Below, piece after piece: positions 23,843 to 36,472 of a stretch of 64,000 nucleotides of DNA. The translations under genes and the position numbers were made by a program. The notes beneath the pieces were generated by a model. It was not told the DNA's origin. It searched no databases and was given only the letters and a program-made list of their open reading frames with translations. The stretch is taken from contig NC_043756.1 of the NCBI RefSeq assembly GCF_902148845.1, positions 28,108,450 through 28,172,449 of the forward strand, in the 5' to 3' direction. Source of the DNA: Salarias fasciatus. Taxonomy: Eukaryota; Chordata; Actinopteri; Blenniiformes; Blenniidae. Numbering within the stretch: position 1 is the first letter of the stretch; the number at the start of each line of letters is the position of its first letter.

Positions 23843-25133
23843 GTAAGAGCCAGGACTTTGACAAGCTTTTAAAAGACTGAGGAAGATCGATCTCATCGAC
23901 ACTGTACACAAATAGGATCAATCGATCACTCCAGGAACCAGAAAAGGTTTAAAAAAGAAAATTAACTCAAACAGGAAGTCTCAAATATGTCAAGCAACTA
24001 GAGAGTTCAGCAATCATCCAAAACCTTTAAATGATTAGAGGATTAAAAAATGTAAAGGTGTAAGAAAATGTGCTTTGATGAATAATCCGGAATAGATAAT
24101 AATGTCTATAATCTACAGATACCTGAAAAATTAAAACGTACTTAAAAAAAAAAAAATCATATACATTTTAAAATACAGATAAAGAGAAAAGAGAATATTC
24201 AAGTATAATTACTAAATATCCTTTAAGTGTTGATGATCATCTCAAAAATAATCATGAAGAAGAAATATGGTCAATTAAGTATGCTGAAAACTGAAAAAAA
24301 TATGAACTTTTAAGACTTTTTTGCTGTAATAACAATCTATCAAATATAGGTTATTTAAGAAAATATTTACAGAAATCCATCAGATGTGATCAAACATAGA
24401 ATTTGATTAAAAGCAGAAAAACATTCAAGGAACTCTGAGGGATTGCTAAACTATAAAACATACCTGTAACCTTAACAAATATACAACGAGACATATAAAG
24501 ACATATAAAATATATAAAGTCAGACATTACCTATAATCCATAATAAATAGAAAAGTTGTCACAAAATATAATAGATTTAAATATATTTTTGATATGATAC
24601 AGAAATATGTATGAAATGAAATTACTTCAAGCATCTGCTTTAAATAATCCTTCTGACACCCAAAAGAATGGATGATTTTGAAAATATTCTTAAAAATATA
24701 GAAAATAATTGAAGAAAACATCAACAGCAGATCATCTTTCAAATAGATAAAACAAATGAATTCATGATCAAGTACATTCAAATTTAATTTTGATTTTGCA
24801 AGTAAAATGGATGCCTTGAATTTCTTATCTGGTGACTTTTTAAAAGATTACAATGAGATTTTATTTGTACAGAAAGCAAGCTGTAGTGTGTACACGGTGG
24901 AAATCTTCAATGAAATCAATGAAACGTCAGAATTCTACCAAATGTGTTCAGTACATGTTTCCTTCTTTTCGTCAACTGAAAAGAAAGTCAGGAAGTGAGC
25001 CGTGGCCTTTTTTCCCCTTCTGGTAAACAGAAGCAGCAGAACCGGTGAACTGCAGTAGCCCGGCTGAGTGGCGCCGCCCTTCTGGTCACACGGGGTCAAA
25101 CACAACTCATGGGTGTTTGTTTGTTTGTTTCAG
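23843..25133 (+). other. Tetraspanin 5' UTR intron
   Basis: Strongly AT-rich DNA (especially 23990-24800) with no coding exon, RNA gene or bounded repeat that I can support. Confidence 0.5.
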
Positions 25134-25148
25134 GCCTGGTCTGAAGAG

Positions 25149-25172
25149 CAGCAGCAGCAGCAGCAGCAGCAA
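25149..25172 (+). repeat. (CAG)n trinucleotide repeat in the 5' UTR
   Basis: Eight near-perfect CAG units end one base pair before the AACATGG start context of the tetraspanin. Confidence 0.9.
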
Positions 25173-25173
25173 C

Positions 25174-25247
25174 ATGGCTCAAGGCTGCCTCAAGTGTCTC
25201 AAGTACACCATGTGTGTCGCCAACTTCCTCTGTTTTGTACGTATGGC

Positions 25248-25323
<76 letters not shown>

Positions 25324-27980
25324 TGTTTCATCCCATCTGTGCTGTTTCTGTTCTCTATTGTATTTACTGTATATATTCTATATCTGTTCAATCTATTGGT
25401 GAACTGGTCTGGTCCAGTGTTCCAGTGTTTTCAACTCAAGTCTTCTTTTCTCATCTTTTTCCTCGTGTTCTTTTCTAATCCATTCACTTCTGTTCCACTG
25501 TTTCTCTGATATTCTACCTACTCTGATCTAATCTACTCCATCTTTATATGCTCTTCTGGACTCGACCATTTTGTTCCCATCTACCCTCTTCTGTTGTAGT
25601 CTACTTTGTTCTTGATTACACTAGTCTAGTTTATTCTTTTCTACTTTACATTAGTCTGCTTCTTTTCTTTAGTCCATTCTATTGTTTTTACATATTGTTC
25701 TTATTGTGCAGTCCACTGAATTCTATTCTAGTCTTCTAGTTTCCTCCAGTCCATTCTAGTGATGCACCAGTATCGATACTAATATCGAGTTACAGGACCG
25801 ATAATGCACGGAGGACTCGTGCTTGAAGGTACCCAAGAGAGAACGTGCGACGTCCAGTTAGGAGATTCTCTCATACTGAGATGATTATTAAAAGAAAAGT
25901 GCCCAGGTCTTCCAGAAATATTTGATTTTCCTGAGCATTTGATTGACTTCCTCTAGTTTCAGAGGGAACGTAGTGTCTCTTGTCCACCTGGTCAATCTGG
26001 GAGCAGATGGGTTCTCCCAGCAGAGTGGAATAATCCTCCCGTCAATCAAAGCACTACAGGAATGGACCTCACGGGCCTGGCTAGTAATAAATCTGACAGA
26101 GCTAGGTGATGGGCACGCATGATCTGAACCTGAATTAAACCACTGGCCTGTCCCAGGCAGTTTATGAAGGAGCTCAGGGAAAACTGACTGTAGGATTGGA
26201 ACAGAGTTCGCCGGACGTCTCACTGGGTCCAGTGGCCTCATTCTGGTGTTCGACGTGAGAAATGCTGAGTTGCTGCCGGGAGCGGCTGCTCATTGTCCCC
26301 TGGTGTCTTCCCTCCCGGCAGATCTGTGGCGTGGCCGTGCTCGGCTTCGGCATCTTCATCACCGTCAAGTTCAAGATGACCGCCCTCATGCCCAACGTGT
26401 CCGTCTTCACCATCGCCAACATGCTGCTCATCAGCGGCATCGTCATCACCTGCGTGGCCTTCCTGGGCTTCCTGGGAGCTCTGAAGGAGAACCGCTGCCT
26501 CCTGCTCACGGTAAAGCAGAACAGACGCTCACCCCCACCGCTGGGGTCCGGGACCCCTCCGAAGAGAGGCGTTCAGGGACACCTCAGAGTCTTAGGCGTT
26601 TTGGTGACCATGACACAGATACTCCAGTTATGCAAGTGAAGTTATTTAAAGAAAAAAGAAAAGCTTCAAGTTTTGATTCAAGTGACGAAATAGAAGTCAG
26701 CTGGAATAAACAAAAGTAGTTCTTACTCTGAAAGATAAGAGTCTCACTATTTTTTATATTGGAAAAGTATTTCCTGGATGTTAAAACCGCTAAGGCAGAC
26801 TCTCAAAACAGCTGGAAAAACCAAGGGAAAACGAGTCAAGGACCTTTTATTCACTGACCAACCCGTTTCTCTCTACAAGTTAGCTCAATGGTGTGTTGAT
26901 TTGCTGCTTTTAAATCGCGGGCACAGTAAAGATGAGACCTGTTCCGTTGATGTGTCCAGTTTTTCCTGCTGCTCTTCCTCCTGATGCTGGTGGAGCTGGC
27001 GGCTGCCTGTCTGCTGCTGGTGCGGGAGAAAGAGGTGACGACCATCGGAACTCTCATTTCAGGGATTCTCTCAGTTCGCTGGTAGGAACAGTGATTTGTA
27101 TTTATGTTAGCAAGAAAAGACAGAGCTGGAACGGAAACAGTGGGTCCAAATCCCCGAGTCATCAAGGTATTGATCTGAGATCTTTCCATAGGGTAAACCA
27201 CATCCCACATGAAGTTAGCTCCTTCAGTCAAGCTCAGAACGACATTAGCTTCCAGCCAGCTCATCCTATGATTAAAATCTCTGCTAAAACTGTACCGACT
27301 GACTAAAGTAACCTTCCCGTCTTCCCCGCAGATCACCGACCAGGCGGAGAAAGACCTTGTAAATGGTTTGTTGAAAGCCAAGACGTCGAGTTTCAACAAC
27401 ACAGAGCTGATGAGCGACTGGGACTTGGTCCAGGGAATGGTGAGACCATCGGTTTTGGGGGTCGCGGGGTCAGATTGGATGGATGGACGGACGATCAGTC
27501 CACTGACGCTACGCTCCCTGCTTTCAGTTGGACTGCTGCGGAGTCAAGAACGTGTCCGACTGGGGGAGCCAGGTGCCCAAATCCTGCTGCAAGGACCAGT
27601 GCAACACGTCCCAGCCTGTCTACAGGGAGAAGGTACGTGGAGCATGTGTCATCCAGGTCAAAGGTCACCATTGCATGGCAATATTTTCCTCACATTGACC
27701 TGCTCGTAGGGCTGTTGGAGCAGCCTGAAGGACTGGTTCAATGAAAACTTTCTGACCATTGGAATTTCCATCATCATCATCTGTGTTATCGAGGTGAGCC
27801 TGTTCGTCTGTTCCTGGTTTAATTCCCTTTTAGCTGCTCCTCATTCCTTCACAGGAGCCATTCTGGTGAGGTTGATGGGTAAACGTTCGTCCTCCGGTGT
27901 GTCCGCAGGTGTTGGGGATGTGCTTCTCCATGACGCTCTTCTGCCACATCAGCAGATCCGGACTTGGCTACAAACTCTGA
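25174..27980 (+). CDS. Tetraspanin, CD53-like leukocyte surface antigen
   Basis: Four-pass membrane organiser of 231 aa. Exons: 25174-25236, 26322-26510, 26960-27034, 27332-27439, 27528-27632, 27710-27793, 27909-27980, all phase 0, the classic tetraspanin layout. The N-terminus MAQGCLKCLKY has juxtamembrane cysteines for palmitoylation. TM1 spans the first junction, TM2 has LLISGIVITCVAFLGFLGAL followed by the family KEN(R/K)CLLL motif, and TM3 is FFLLLFLLMLVELAAACLLL. The large extracellular loop has the CCG motif (LDCCGVKNVSDW), a second CC, and two further cysteines (six in all). It has three sequons (NNT, NVS, NTS). TM4 ends VIEVLGMCFSMTLFCHISRS. The VIEVLGM...TL.C end resembles CD53, but CD53 has only four loop cysteines, and TSPAN4/9-like is an alternative, so I give no symbol. 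Confidence 0.9.
25257..25320 (+). repeat. (GT)n microsatellite in tetraspanin intron
   Basis: About 32 uninterrupted GT units starting 21 bases after the donor of the first coding exon. Confidence 0.95.
25888..26241 (-). mobile_element. LINE fragment, C-terminal end of an L1/Tx1-like ORF2
   Basis: A 117-codon open stretch on the minus strand ends with the pattern PLCWENPSAPRLTRW, then KLEEVNQMLRKIKYFWKTW. L1/Tx1-type ORF2 proteins end with a similar 'W..P..P....W' block followed by 'EK.RY.LR.K...F.KIW..F'. It is 5'-truncated, as LINE insertions usually are, and lies wholly in the intron before 26322. The assignment rests on motif memory, so confidence is moderate. Just upstream (about 25760-25810) GATGCACCAGTATCGATACT resembles the end of another small fish DNA transposon. 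Confidence 0.5.
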
Positions 27981-28184
27981 AGACGTCATTCTGAAGATAT
28001 TGAACATTTCTGTCCTTACCCGAGAAATCACACGATCAGAGGAAACCAGTTTCAACCCTTAACCCCGGTCTGCATGTTCTTCCTGTGGCTATTTCCAAAA
28101 CCGTGATTGAGGCCGTCGATGGCTTCCAACTTCAAGTATTTGTTCTTCAGTTCAAATCAGCACAATAGGGAGGTAGCCATGTTC

Positions 28185-28275
28185 CGTTTCCCCCGTTTCC
28201 ACGGAGATTGAGCCTTTCTAAAAAATTGCGTTTTCAGTGGCTCCTAGCCGTTTTCGTGTAAACGGACACTCAAAA
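28185..28275. repeat. Family-B dispersed repeat copy
   Basis: TTGCGTTTTCAGTGGCTCCT followed by AGCCGTTTTCGTGTAAACGG. The same order of motifs occurs near 31425 and 60795. Confidence 0.5.
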
Positions 28276-28454
28276 TGTGTGGAAGAAAAGCACTGCGCTG
28301 TGTGAAGACATGAAACATGAACATTCATTTGTGATTTATTTCTGTTTGTAAACTCTGTAAGTTATCTCATTTTCTGTCACTTTTGCTGTAAAAAAAAAAA
28401 AAAAAGAACTTTGTTTTTAGTCTTTACTTTGACAATAATATTGATTATTCCATC

Positions 28455-28460
28455 AATAAA
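28455..28460 (+). terminator. Poly(A) signal of the tetraspanin
   Basis: AATAAA followed by the GT-rich GTGTGACTTAGTGTTGACGG, 475 bases after the stop codon. Confidence 0.75.
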
Positions 28461-29432
28461 GTGTGACTTAGTGTTGACGGTCTAAATTCTGAAGGCGTCA
28501 GATGATCCACTTCCTGTCTCTGTTCTGTGGTGGAGCTTTTAAAAATACCCACTTCCTCTTAAGACGCCCTTCAAACACTCACTTCCCCTAAAAATTCAGT
28601 TTGACACACGTAAAAAGCGAGCCGGGGCGGATTCAAAGCAGACAAGGCAAGCCAATACACTTTAACACAGACAAATTTATTTAAAGAATAACTCCTGCAT
28701 CAATATTTTAAGACAAAACAACCTAAAAAAATACTAAGATTTCCTTAAAACTTTAAAATAATTTTGTTCTTTTTGAAACCGTCACACAAAAAATAGAAAC
28801 AAGTACAATTTTTTTTTCGTAATTAAAAAACAAAATGTAACTGTACACAGCAGAATATACCATTTATTGCAAACTGAACACCCCTGACACCTCAGAAACT
28901 AGAGACACAAGTATTGCAATTCACCTACAGATATGAAAAGAGGAAACACATGACCTACTCTGATACAGCTCTCTCTCTCTCTCTTCTTCTTCCCATTTTC
29001 AGCCCTCTGGCGCCCCCGAGAGGCTCCCCAGTGAGCCTGCGTGAGGGATTTTATTTTATTTCTTACAGTGCGGCACTTGTTTGATAGGTGAGATAATCTT
29101 CAGTGAACGAGAGAGGAAAAAAATAAACAGAAAGCGTGAGAAGTGCTTTCTGATTGAGAAGTTTCTGAAGAATAGAGACGCAGAAAACAGAATTAACAGT
29201 TTAAACTGCAGACTTCAGATGAAAGATGGACAACACCGCCGACACACGAAGCCAAAATGTCTACAATCACATCAAGTTAACAGGAACACTAAAAACTAAA
29301 GATCAAGGTTATAAAGGCAGTTTTTTCGGGCAATTCGAAACCAAACCAGTTAATTTGATGGGAATTTTAATTATAATTACTTACAATGTATCATATATTG
29401 AAAAATATGCTTTGTTATATGTTTTTTTTTTT

Positions 29433-29467
29433 GGGGGGGGGGTGGGGGGGGGGGGGGGGGGGGGGGG
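29433..29467 (+). repeat. Poly-G tract
   Basis: 35 bases, all G except a T at 29443, directly after a T12 run. G-quadruplex-prone and a likely weak point of any assembly. Confidence 0.95.
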
Positions 29468-31424
29468 TTGAATTTTCACAGAAAAATGGAAAACAAATGA
29501 ATCACAGTATCTTCTAAAAGGCTGAGCTGCAGCCTGAAAAGATAAAACATGAATGAGAAAATCTTCATTCTCTCATCTTGTAAAAGTCAAACTGGGAGAG
29601 AACAAAAATGAAAAGAAAATGTTTTTCTTGGCTTTGAACAATAAAACCCCTCCTGATTCAGTAATTTAGCTTAATTTCATTTTAGCGATTCAACGTCGTT
29701 CCCTGAAGCTACACTGTGAGCGACACACGGCTAAGCTGAAGATGGCTGCGATCCGAGATATTTTGGCTTCAATGTGACACATCTGAAGAGAACAGAGACG
29801 CTTCGTCCATCTTCATACCAACAGTCTGCGTTTAAACACACTTTCAGTTTATCGCCAACAGATTCGGTTGTAGTGAACTGCTGTGAACAAGGTTTGTTGA
29901 CGAGTTGGTGCTCACAGATTCCTCCAGAGTTTGAGAGAAGAAGCTGCTGGTGGGGCGCAGACAGTACCGTGCTGATAGAAACATTGGCGTTGGATGAGGA
30001 GAGAGCGTCACGCCGGGCGAGAAGGGACCCAGACGTTCTGGGGAACCGCGTGAAGAGCCGCGGTCGCAGACCAGAGCGTCCGCCGAAGACATCAAATAAA
30101 TAAACGAAAGACGGAAAGTCAAGTCTTTCTTAAACCCCACCCGCCGCTGGTTAAACCCACATCACGACACCCGACCCTTGTCCCACAGAGAGATCTGGAA
30201 TGAGTCAGAACTGTTAGGGTACCCAGCCCCTAAAGATTCACAACTAAAAACAAAACAAAAAAACTGCCGTCAAACGTCGGCGGCGGTAAAGTTTCAGTCA
30301 CATGGTGTTCACCAAACCCCCCACCCCACCCACCCTCCCACACCACCGCAGTGAGGCCAAACACTGACTCAACACCCAGTCAACAGCAGACGAAAGCAGG
30401 AGCCCTTGAAATGGCAGCGATGGGCAGGCTCCACCGCCCGATCCCAGTCTTGTTCTGGTTCTCGGACAGTGTCAGAGCAGAGGTCTGCTGGGAATTATTG
30501 ACGTATTAACACCAAACGGAATGCCTCACCGGTTCGTTTACACAGAGAACTGTGAAAACGGTCACTACTGCGCTGCCGGAAGCTTACCGAACACACCGGA
30601 GAGAGCTGAGGGCCGAGGGGAGGGGAACTGACCCCCACCTGTCCAGGCCAGCCTCTTTCAAACTCCAATAACTGACCACCGGCCTGGAGACATGAAGTAT
30701 GACCGGAGACATTCAGGTGTTTGAACCTGGAGCTGATGTTTGAGATCTGGACCACAGAGCTCCACCATGAAAATCAATCTAATCCCAGCTATGCAGGGAA
30801 ATGTCGTCATGTATTTACCGCAGGATTCTTTGGAAAGTCCGAAGTTTTTGTACCAAAAAAATTTTGTTTTTTCTCTGTAAGGTGAGGAAACCCGGAACTT
30901 GCCCGATTAATGTTAATGATTGGGGAGATGAAAACCTTCATCGGATGGCTTCTTATTAAAGACTTCAAACTGAAGGCTCATATCCCAACAGTCCGTTGAC
31001 TTACAGCATGTCGGCTTAAACAAAAACGAACGTGAAACAAAAAGTTGAGAACGAGACGGAGCTGAGAAACCAGCTGACGTCAGACCGACGTCTCTCAGAG
31101 AGGAAGCGGTGCGGGGTGTCTCCACTCCGTGACGTTCAGCGGTTCTACATGTGATCACACCTACGGTCGGTCCAATCCACGTGGTGAAAGGTGCTAGAAA
31201 TGAAGCACGGGGGATATTTCAGCAGCAGCAGCAGCGGCGTTAAGGCAGCTGGATTCAACAGAGGGGGATGCCGGGGCTTCGTTTCCTACGAATGTCGGGA
31301 ATAAAAACCAGAGGGAGAACATGTGGTGCGGCATCAAGAGGAAACCGGACAGGGAAAGACTGCCGAAGGCATCACGACGCCGGTGCGTCGGTCTGAGACC
31401 CTGTTATCACAACACGGTCTCACC

Positions 31425-31545
31425 GTTCCAGAAAAGTCTCAAAAAGTTGCATTTTCAGTGACTCCGAGCTCCGTTGTCGTGTAAACAGACCCCCAAAACT
31501 CCAAACGTTCACATTTTCACTTGAAAAGGTGTAAACAGAGCCTAG
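31425..31545. repeat. Family-B dispersed repeat copy
   Basis: GTTCCAGAAAAGTCTC, then TTGCATTTTCAGTGACTCCG and GTTGTCGTGTAAACAGAC. Homologous in order to the copies at 28185 and 60795. Confidence 0.5.
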
Positions 31546-32977
31546 AGTCCGCACCTGGCCGAGCAGAGGAAACAGGAAATGACATCACTGCCCCCCGCTG
31601 TGGTCTGAAGTGACATTTCTGGGTAACTGATCACAGAACGGAGACTCAAGAGGTGTGGAGAGACGTTTGTGGCCACGGAGAGTTTCCCTGAACACTCGAT
31701 TCTGCTGCTCCAACAAGTAAACGCAGCACAGAAACTGAGGAAAGTGTGTGTGTTTGTGTGCGAGTTGGATTCTTCTTGGCAATAAATATGACATTGTTGG
31801 AAAGTTCATTCCCTTTTTTTTAAGTGTCTCCACATTAATTAGAGGCATAGAGAGAAGAGAAAGTACATCTGTAGGATGAGCAGCAGAGCTGAGAATGTGG
31901 ATCTCTACGGGATTATTGCCAAGAAGCTGCATTATGCTGCAAATCCACCCAAAACACACCTTCCCTCTCTTTTCGTGCTTCGTTTACTCGCTGGTTTTGC
32001 ACAGGATCACAGACATCGAGCCCTTCATGCAACCCTGATAGTTTAAAAAAGAGTTTTTACACACAAGCGCACCTACAAAAACTTAGAATACCGTGGAAAA
32101 GTTCACTGTTTTGTCAGTTATTTTTTTAAATTTCGATTGTGACAGCTGGAAAAACAGACAAAACAAAACTCTGTTAAATATTCAAATATAATTTATATTA
32201 TTTCCACCATTTTAATTTGATTACAGTGAATCGTTTCCACTGTACTCTGGCTTTCTGATGCGCCTGCACGTTGCTGGTGTTCAGTGTAGTGTGATGGAAG
32301 CCTGCATTTCAAATTAAAAAAGCTCAGAAAACAAAGGGCTTGTGCCCACAGAGGAACCAGCATCTGGCAGTCAAAACACAATATGAAGCTTTTTTCTGTT
32401 TTCCTGACCCTTCCTGATGTTTAACAGTTTTGAGCACTCTGCAGCGTCCTGTCAGGAAAAACAAAACAAAAAAAACCCTCACATGAAGCGGACACAAGCC
32501 CGTGCTGGGTTTATAAATCTGAAAGTCTGCATATAAAAAACTATCAATCCTGATTAAAGAATCACAGTGGAGTCTAGAAAAGGAACGGCGAAATGCTTTC
32601 AACCGGCGTTTCGTTGACATTTCCTATTTTCAGTACAGACTGCTGTGTTTAAGACGAACGGGAGGATTGAACGGCCTCTCTGCAGACGACTGTCGGAACA
32701 CAGGGGCCTCTCTGGAAAAGCTGGCTGCAGATCCAAACATCTCGCCGAAACAACAACCTGCAAAACCTGATTAATGTGGCGATTTGCGAGAGAAGGGATT
32801 CTACCAGAGGGGGGGTGGATGAAATGAAGCTCCATTTGTTTCCAGATCCCCCCTCACATAAAGAGGGCGCTTTACTTTCGCTCATCGCTGAGGTGATCTG
32901 GGCCTGTCGCTGAATGCAGCATCCACAGCAGCGTTTCCTCCTTTTTGCTCACGTTCTGGACCAATGTGAACGTTCCT

Positions 32978-32983
32978 TTTATT
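32978..32983 (-). terminator. Proximal candidate poly(A) signal of araf
   Basis: TTTATT on the plus strand, about 390 bases beyond the araf stop on the minus strand. It would give a 3' UTR like that of mammalian ARAF. Confidence 0.45.
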
Positions 32984-33372
32984 GGCTGTATGAATTCCAC
33001 CTTCAAATCACCACATTTACCCGGTTTGCCTCCCTCTGCTGCGCTCTGATCTGCCCCAGCGGCCTCGGCTGTGTAAGCGGACAGAAAGGCCCGGCGGTCC
33101 GAGTAAGACTGTTTGACTGATAAAAAACCAACAAAACAAGACGGAGTCCCCCAGAAGAGCTGAACATACCTCCCGGCAGGTGACGAGTGCAAGTCGAGCG
33201 GTGCCTGGATTTACTCGGATGTTCCGACATGTTTGTGCTTTCATTCTCTCACCCGACGGGCAGGCGCGTGTGTAAAAAGAGCAGAAGATTCACTATGAAA
33301 CCAAACAGAGTCTTTAGGTGATCTCTACAGTTTGTTTCCTGAAGGGTGAGCCGGGGGTGGGGCGGGTGGGGC

Positions 33373-36300
33373 TCAGAGGGGCATCAGCCTGGTGGTGTGG
33401 AACAGGAGGGGGTTCAGGTCCTCGGCGTGGACGGCCCGATGCAGCGACGGCTCCGAGCGGCTCCGCTCGATTTTTGGCAGCAGGTCTTGAACCTGCTCGA
33501 TGGCTACCAGGATCTGAGGATGGAGGAGATGACAGAACACTGAAGACATGGCCTGCATGCTTGTTTCTAGTGGGGAAACTGAGTGAAGTCTGCTGTTTTT
33601 AGACGATGCACTGCTATAACCCTACGGGGAGTGAACAGAACGTCCGCTTGTTCCTGTGTCACTGCCTGTTTGGGTGCAGTGGGAAGCTCTGCTGCACTGA
33701 CCTGCGGGAACAGGGGCCTCTCATCACGTTTGAACTTCAGGCAGTCAACGATGAGCCTCTTCATTGACTTGGGTGAGGTACTATACAGCTTACTGAGGTC
33801 TGGAGACAAGTAACCGCGGCCCACCATGAAGAGTATCTGAGAGAAAGCGCAGAAACAAAAAGGTCAGTGATTCAGGTTTACAGTTTCACGACATGCATGC
33901 GGCCATCGCTCATTCACTGCACGGACAAAAACAGTGAGCAGTGCAAAGAAAATATCAACTCAGTGAGAGAAGGGTGAAAAAAAAAACATACAAAACATAA
34001 AAAACAAAATAACTGAAAAAATAGGCACCATTACAAGAACAATAGCTAAAATCTTCATTCTGGACCTTGTTTCAAACATGTTATGTCTAATATGTGTCCA
34101 ACAGCAGTGAGGCTGTAGTTGATGTGCAGCGTCAGGAGAGGGCGCTAGAGCACAGAGCAGTCCACTTCACAGCAGCGTGTAGACACCTGGTCTCTGTTGT
34201 TGATATTGGAGTAAGGCAGGGTCCCTGACATCAGCTCAAACAGCACCACTCCGTAGCCGTAGACGTCCGACTGGAAGGTGTAAGGGTTGGCGTCCTGCAT
34301 CCGGATCACCTCGGGAGCCTGACAGGAGGCAGACAGACGGCTTTAAACTCAAGACGGAGCCGACCGAACAGCTGCCGATAGACACGCGGCGTTTCAGAAA
34401 TAATGAGGCTGGAACCAGATCTTTACCATCCAGAGGATGGAGCCACTGGGCTGCTCCACCTGCTGGGAGCCGCTCCACCGAGACTTCACCGTGGCCAAAC
34501 CGAAGTCGCCGATCTTCACGGTCCAGCCCTCGTGGAGAAAAATATCTGACCGCAGAGCTCAGGAGACAGCACATCTGGTACACCGAAAACTAGGCAAACC
34601 CAACAGATTCAGCGGCTGCCTCAGACCTCTTCTCATTAGTGACCAGGCTCGTTTAACTGCTACATGAAGTCGTGGAGGACAGAGTGACATCCACACTTCA
34701 GAGGGGTGAAAGGAGCTCCAATGTCATTAAACTCCAAACAATATCTGCTCTGTTTCAGTCTGAGAATACAAACGTCTGGTTTGTGGTTGAAGCTCAGACT
34801 GAAACAGAAGACGATGTTCAGATTAGCCTTTGTGGTGACGGCCGGACCGCACGTCTCTCACTTCTCATGCTGTCTGTTAGCGAGGTTCACACGGCACGAC
34901 TGGAGGATACTGTTGGATTTCAGATCTCGATGAATTATGTTCTTGGCGTGAAGATAACTGGAGGAGAGAGAAGAGGAAACACCAGTCAGAGACCACAACA
35001 ACACAGACACGCCAGCTCTTCATGGCTTCAGGAGATTCACAGAAGAGGAAACAATCACATTTTGACAGTGACTGAGGAAACATCCAGCAGAACGTTGATA
35101 TCATTGATCGTTATCAGTTGTATGACTGAATGACGGGGAGGAGGAAACTGGACAGAGCTCTAGGAATGTTGTGATCCTGGATATATTTCACTAAAAATGA
35201 CACATTAAACAGGATCTTAACTAATCTGAGTTAAACTAAAAACAATGATCTGGACGAGGTGTGACTGGATGCCAGATCTCAGGTTGTGAGTTCGGGGTGC
35301 GGCGTGCCGTCTTACTCCATGCCCTGCGCCGTCTGCCGGGCCACGTCGATGCGGCGCATGGTGTCGAACTTGGTCTCGGTGACGTGCAGGTGGCGGTACA
35401 GGCTGCTGCCTTCACACCACTGCGTGATGATGGCGAAGTTGGGCTTGGTCATGTAGCCCATGAAGAGCAGGATGTTGACGTGGCGGGTCTTCCTGCAGAC
35501 ACACGGTGCAGCCGTCGGACCGCGCTCAGGTTACACTCCAGCTTTAGGTTACGCCGACAAGGCGTCGCTCGTATTTCGATACTCACCGTAGGACCTGCAT
35601 TTCGTTTTTGAAGGCCTGGAGCTGCTCAGGCGTGGGCTCTTTCACTTTGAGGATCTTGATTGCTACGTCTCCGTGCCACTTGCCCTTGAAGACCGTCCCG
35701 AAGGAGCCGGTGCCTATCCTCTTCTGGATGTTGACCTCTCGAGAGTGGACCTCCCAGTAGTAACTGGAGTCTCTGTATCCGCCTCGGTGCTGGAACACAT
35801 TCAACCGTTTGAAGCATTCAAACTAATGTTGCACCGGCCTCATGTTTGACACCCTGGTCTAAAGACACATCAGGAAGGCTGAGAGCTGCTCACCACTTTC
35901 TTCTTGTCGTCGGACGAGGACGGCTTGCGCTCCTTGTGCTCCGAGGGCGATTTGGGCGGTCTCCGTCCCGGAGAGTCGATAGAGGAGGGCGGGCTGGTGG
36001 AGGGCTTCGGCGACGGCTCTGGACCTGTAAAACCAGTCACACTGTCATCAAACGAGAGAAAATATAAAGTGAGAGAATCTGACAGGAGAAGAGTGGAAAG
36101 GAAAGGATACCCATTGTGTTGTGGAACTTCAGCGCTTCCTGAAAAGAAGAGAGACGTGGTGAGGGAGATGTGGCGACTCTGCTTCAGCTCACAGCCGAGA
36201 AGGTTTCTCCGGCACTCACCTCGATGATGCCGACACTCGCCGGGCCCACGGTGCTGACCATGTGCACGTTGGGAGTGGAGGTGGAGCGATGCCTCTGCAG

Positions 36301-36423
36301 AGACTGACCGTCTCCACTCGACATGGGGAAGTGGAAGGTGGAGGTGGGCGACAGGAGGTCCATCCTGCAGGGGAAACAGTCACACCCCACAGTCTCAGTG
36401 GCACGTTCAGCTTCGAGCTCGGT

Positions 36424-36472
<49 letters not shown>

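Larger units (their letters stand above)
28480..33372. other. Tetraspanin-araf convergent interval: araf 3' UTR and repeats
   Basis: No coding exon found in 4.9 kb. Minus-strand AATAAA signals at 32978-32983 (390 bases past the araf stop) and at 28676-28681 allow either a short or a 4.7-kb araf 3' UTR. Contents include a (CT)n run near 28972-28984, a poly-G tract at 29433 and family-B repeat copies near 28185 and 31425. The rest is unremarkable. Confidence 0.5.

Noticed and set aside
24807-24998. 63-codon open frame in the tetraspanin 5' UTR intron
   Set aside because: No recognised domain, no splice partner, and typical of AT-rich chance frames.
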